Of a stretch of 14,731 nucleotides of DNA, positions 13,481 through 14,731 are shown in pieces. How positions within the stretch are numbered: position 1 is the stretch's first letter; each line of letters opens with the position of its first letter. Under the pieces are notes generated by a model. The model was not told where the DNA came from, did no database searches, and saw nothing but the letters and a program-made list of their open reading frames with translations. A program made the position numbers and the translations under genes. This DNA is from an uncultured Flavobacteriales bacterium. GTDB lineage: Bacteria; Bacteroidota; Bacteroidia; Flavobacteriales; Schleiferiaceae. The DNA lies in contig CAIJMB010000021.1 in the NCBI GenBank assembly GCA_903821715.1, positions 1 to 14,731 of the forward strand, written 5' to 3'.

Positions 13481-14731
13481 ATGAGTGCAAAAGATATCAA
13501 GTTTGATGTAGCGGCCCGCGACGGAATGCGTGCTGGCGTCGATGCCCTGGCCAATGCGGTTAAGGTGACCCTCGGCCCTAAAGGCCGCAACGTAATCATT
13601 GAGAAGTCGTTCGGAGCTCCGCACGTGACCAAAGACGGCGTGACCGTTGCCAAGGAGATTACGCTCGAAGACAAAATTCAAAACCTCGGCGCCCAGATGG
13701 TGAAAGAGGTTGCGAGCAAGACTGCAGACATCGCCGGCGACGGAACGACCACCGCTACCGTGCTTGCCCAAGCCATTGTGAGCCAAGGTCACAAGAACGT
13801 GGCTGCCGGCGCCAATCCGATGGACCTCAAGCGCGGAATCGACAAGGCCGTTGCAGTTGTCGTTGAAAACCTGCGCAGCCAGTCGCAAGAAGTGGGTGAC
13901 AACAACCAAAAGGTGGAGCAGGTTGCTACGATTTCAGCCAACAACGACCCCGCCATTGGTGCCCTTATCGCTGAGGCCATGGCCAAGGTGAAGAAAGAAG
14001 GTGTGATCACCGTCGAAGAAGCCAAAGGAACCGAGACCTACGTCGACGTCGTTGAGGGAATGCAGTTTGACCGCGGATACCTGTCGGCCTACTTCGTGAC
14101 CAACACCGAGAAGATGGTGGCTGACCTTGAGCGTCCGTTTATCTTGATCTACGACAAGAAGATCAGCAGCATGAAGGAACTGCTTCCCGTGCTCGAGCCC
14201 GTAGCTCAGACCGGAAAGCCTTTGCTCATCATCGCTGAAGACGTGGACGGTGAAGCCCTCGGAACCCTCGTGGTCAACAAGATCCGCGGCGCGCTGAAAA
14301 TCGCGGCCGTTAAGGCTCCTGGATTCGGCGACCGCCGCAAGGCCATGCTCGAAGACATCGCGATCCTGACCGGCGGAACCGTCATCAGCGAAGAGCGCGG
14401 ATTCAAGCTTGAAAACGCTACGATGGACATGCTCGGAACCGCCGAGAAGGTGTCAATCGACAAAGACAACACGACCATCGTGAACGGAGCCGGAAGTGCC
14501 GACGACATTCATGCCCGCGTACACCAAATCAAGGCACAAATCGAGACCACCACGAGTGACTACGACCGCGAGAAGCTCCAGGAGCGCCTTGCCAAGTTGG
14601 CTGGTGGCGTAGCGGTGCTCTACGTGGGCGCCGTCTCTGAGGTTGAGATGAAAGAGAAGAAGGACCGTGTCGAAGATGCGCTTGCTGCTACCCGCGCGGC
14701 CATCGAAGAGGGTATTGTTCCGGGCGGAGGC
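13481..14731 (+). CDS. groEL: Chaperonin GroEL, C-terminus cut off by the window edge
   Basis: GroEL is the ATP-driven double-ring chaperonin that folds proteins together with GroES. The visible part is 417 codons of a family usually about 545 long. It starts [20 protein letters not shown] and has the ATP-site motifs [19 protein letters not shown] and [14 protein letters not shown] (equatorial domain). The intermediate and apical segments follow ([62 protein letters not shown]). The second equatorial part ([21 protein letters not shown]) is reached at the window edge, and its Asp in VEDA corresponds to the ATPase aspartate near position 398. The start is set by the conserved N-terminus, 12 bases after groES. 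No disruption is visible. Confidence 0.98.
   Translation, partial: MSAKDIKFDVAARDGMRAGVDALANAVKVTLGPKGRNVIIEKSFGAPHVTKDGVTVAKEITLEDKIQNLGAQMVKEVASKTADIAGDGTTTATVLAQAIVSQGHKNVAAGANPMDLKRGIDKAVAVVVENLRSQSQEVGDNNQKVEQVATISANNDPAIGALIAEAMAKVKKEGVITVEEAKGTETYVDVVEGMQFDRGYLSAYFVTNTEKMVADLERPFILIYDKKISSMKELLPVLEPVAQTGKPLLIIAEDVDGEALGTLVVNKIRGALKIAAVKAPGFGDRRKAMLEDIAILTGGTVISEERGFKLENATMDMLGTAEKVSIDKDNTTIVNGAGSADDIHARVHQIKAQIETTTSDYDREKLQERLAKLAGGVAVLYVGAVSEVEMKEKKDRVEDALAATRAAIEEGIVPGGG

Overview
The window looks like chromosomal DNA from a member of the Bacteroidota, probably a gliding or type IX-secreting flavobacterium-like organism. The support is a gldK-gldL-gldM set preceded by a PorP/SprF-family gene, start codons that mostly lack Shine-Dalgarno sequences, a TAnnTTTG-type promoter element, and a Bacteroidota-style neighbourhood in which miaB, a sigma-54 activator, lptE, a TPR protein, secG and groESL follow each other. 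I see no mobile elements, tRNA, rRNA or CRISPR array, and no gene-free stretch over 300 bases.

Minus strand, 1-7829 (read right to left): topA, which is broken into two reading frames by an apparent one-base deletion near 6831; a degenerate arginase-fold gene three bases downstream; then porP/sprF, gldK, gldL and the first 366 codons of gldM, which runs off the left edge. These last four encode the outer-membrane partner, the periplasmic ring lipoprotein and the two inner-membrane motor proteins of the type IX secretion system (T9SS). The order matches the porPKLMN cluster of Porphyromonas gingivalis.

Plus strand, 7940-13043: a tightly packed, mostly overlapping operon of miaB, a small secreted protein of unknown function, a sensor-less sigma-54 enhancer-binding protein (EBP), lptE, a TPR-type protein with internal repeats, and secG. 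A 110-base divergent region separates it from topA. The plus strand then continues with groES and the first 417 codons of groEL, which runs off the right edge.

The most interesting feature is regulatory. The groES leader has no CIRCE element and no recognisable housekeeping promoter. It does carry a near-perfect sigma-54 promoter (13111-13126). Upstream of that lie two copies of a 15-bp motif, CTGACA-N3-T(G/T)TCGC, with centres exactly 22 bp apart. A third copy (7893-7907) lies in the promoter region of the operon that encodes the sigma-54 activator. I infer a self-contained circuit in which this EBP drives groESL from tandem enhancer sites and controls its own operon through the third. This is inferred from sequence alone and is untested.
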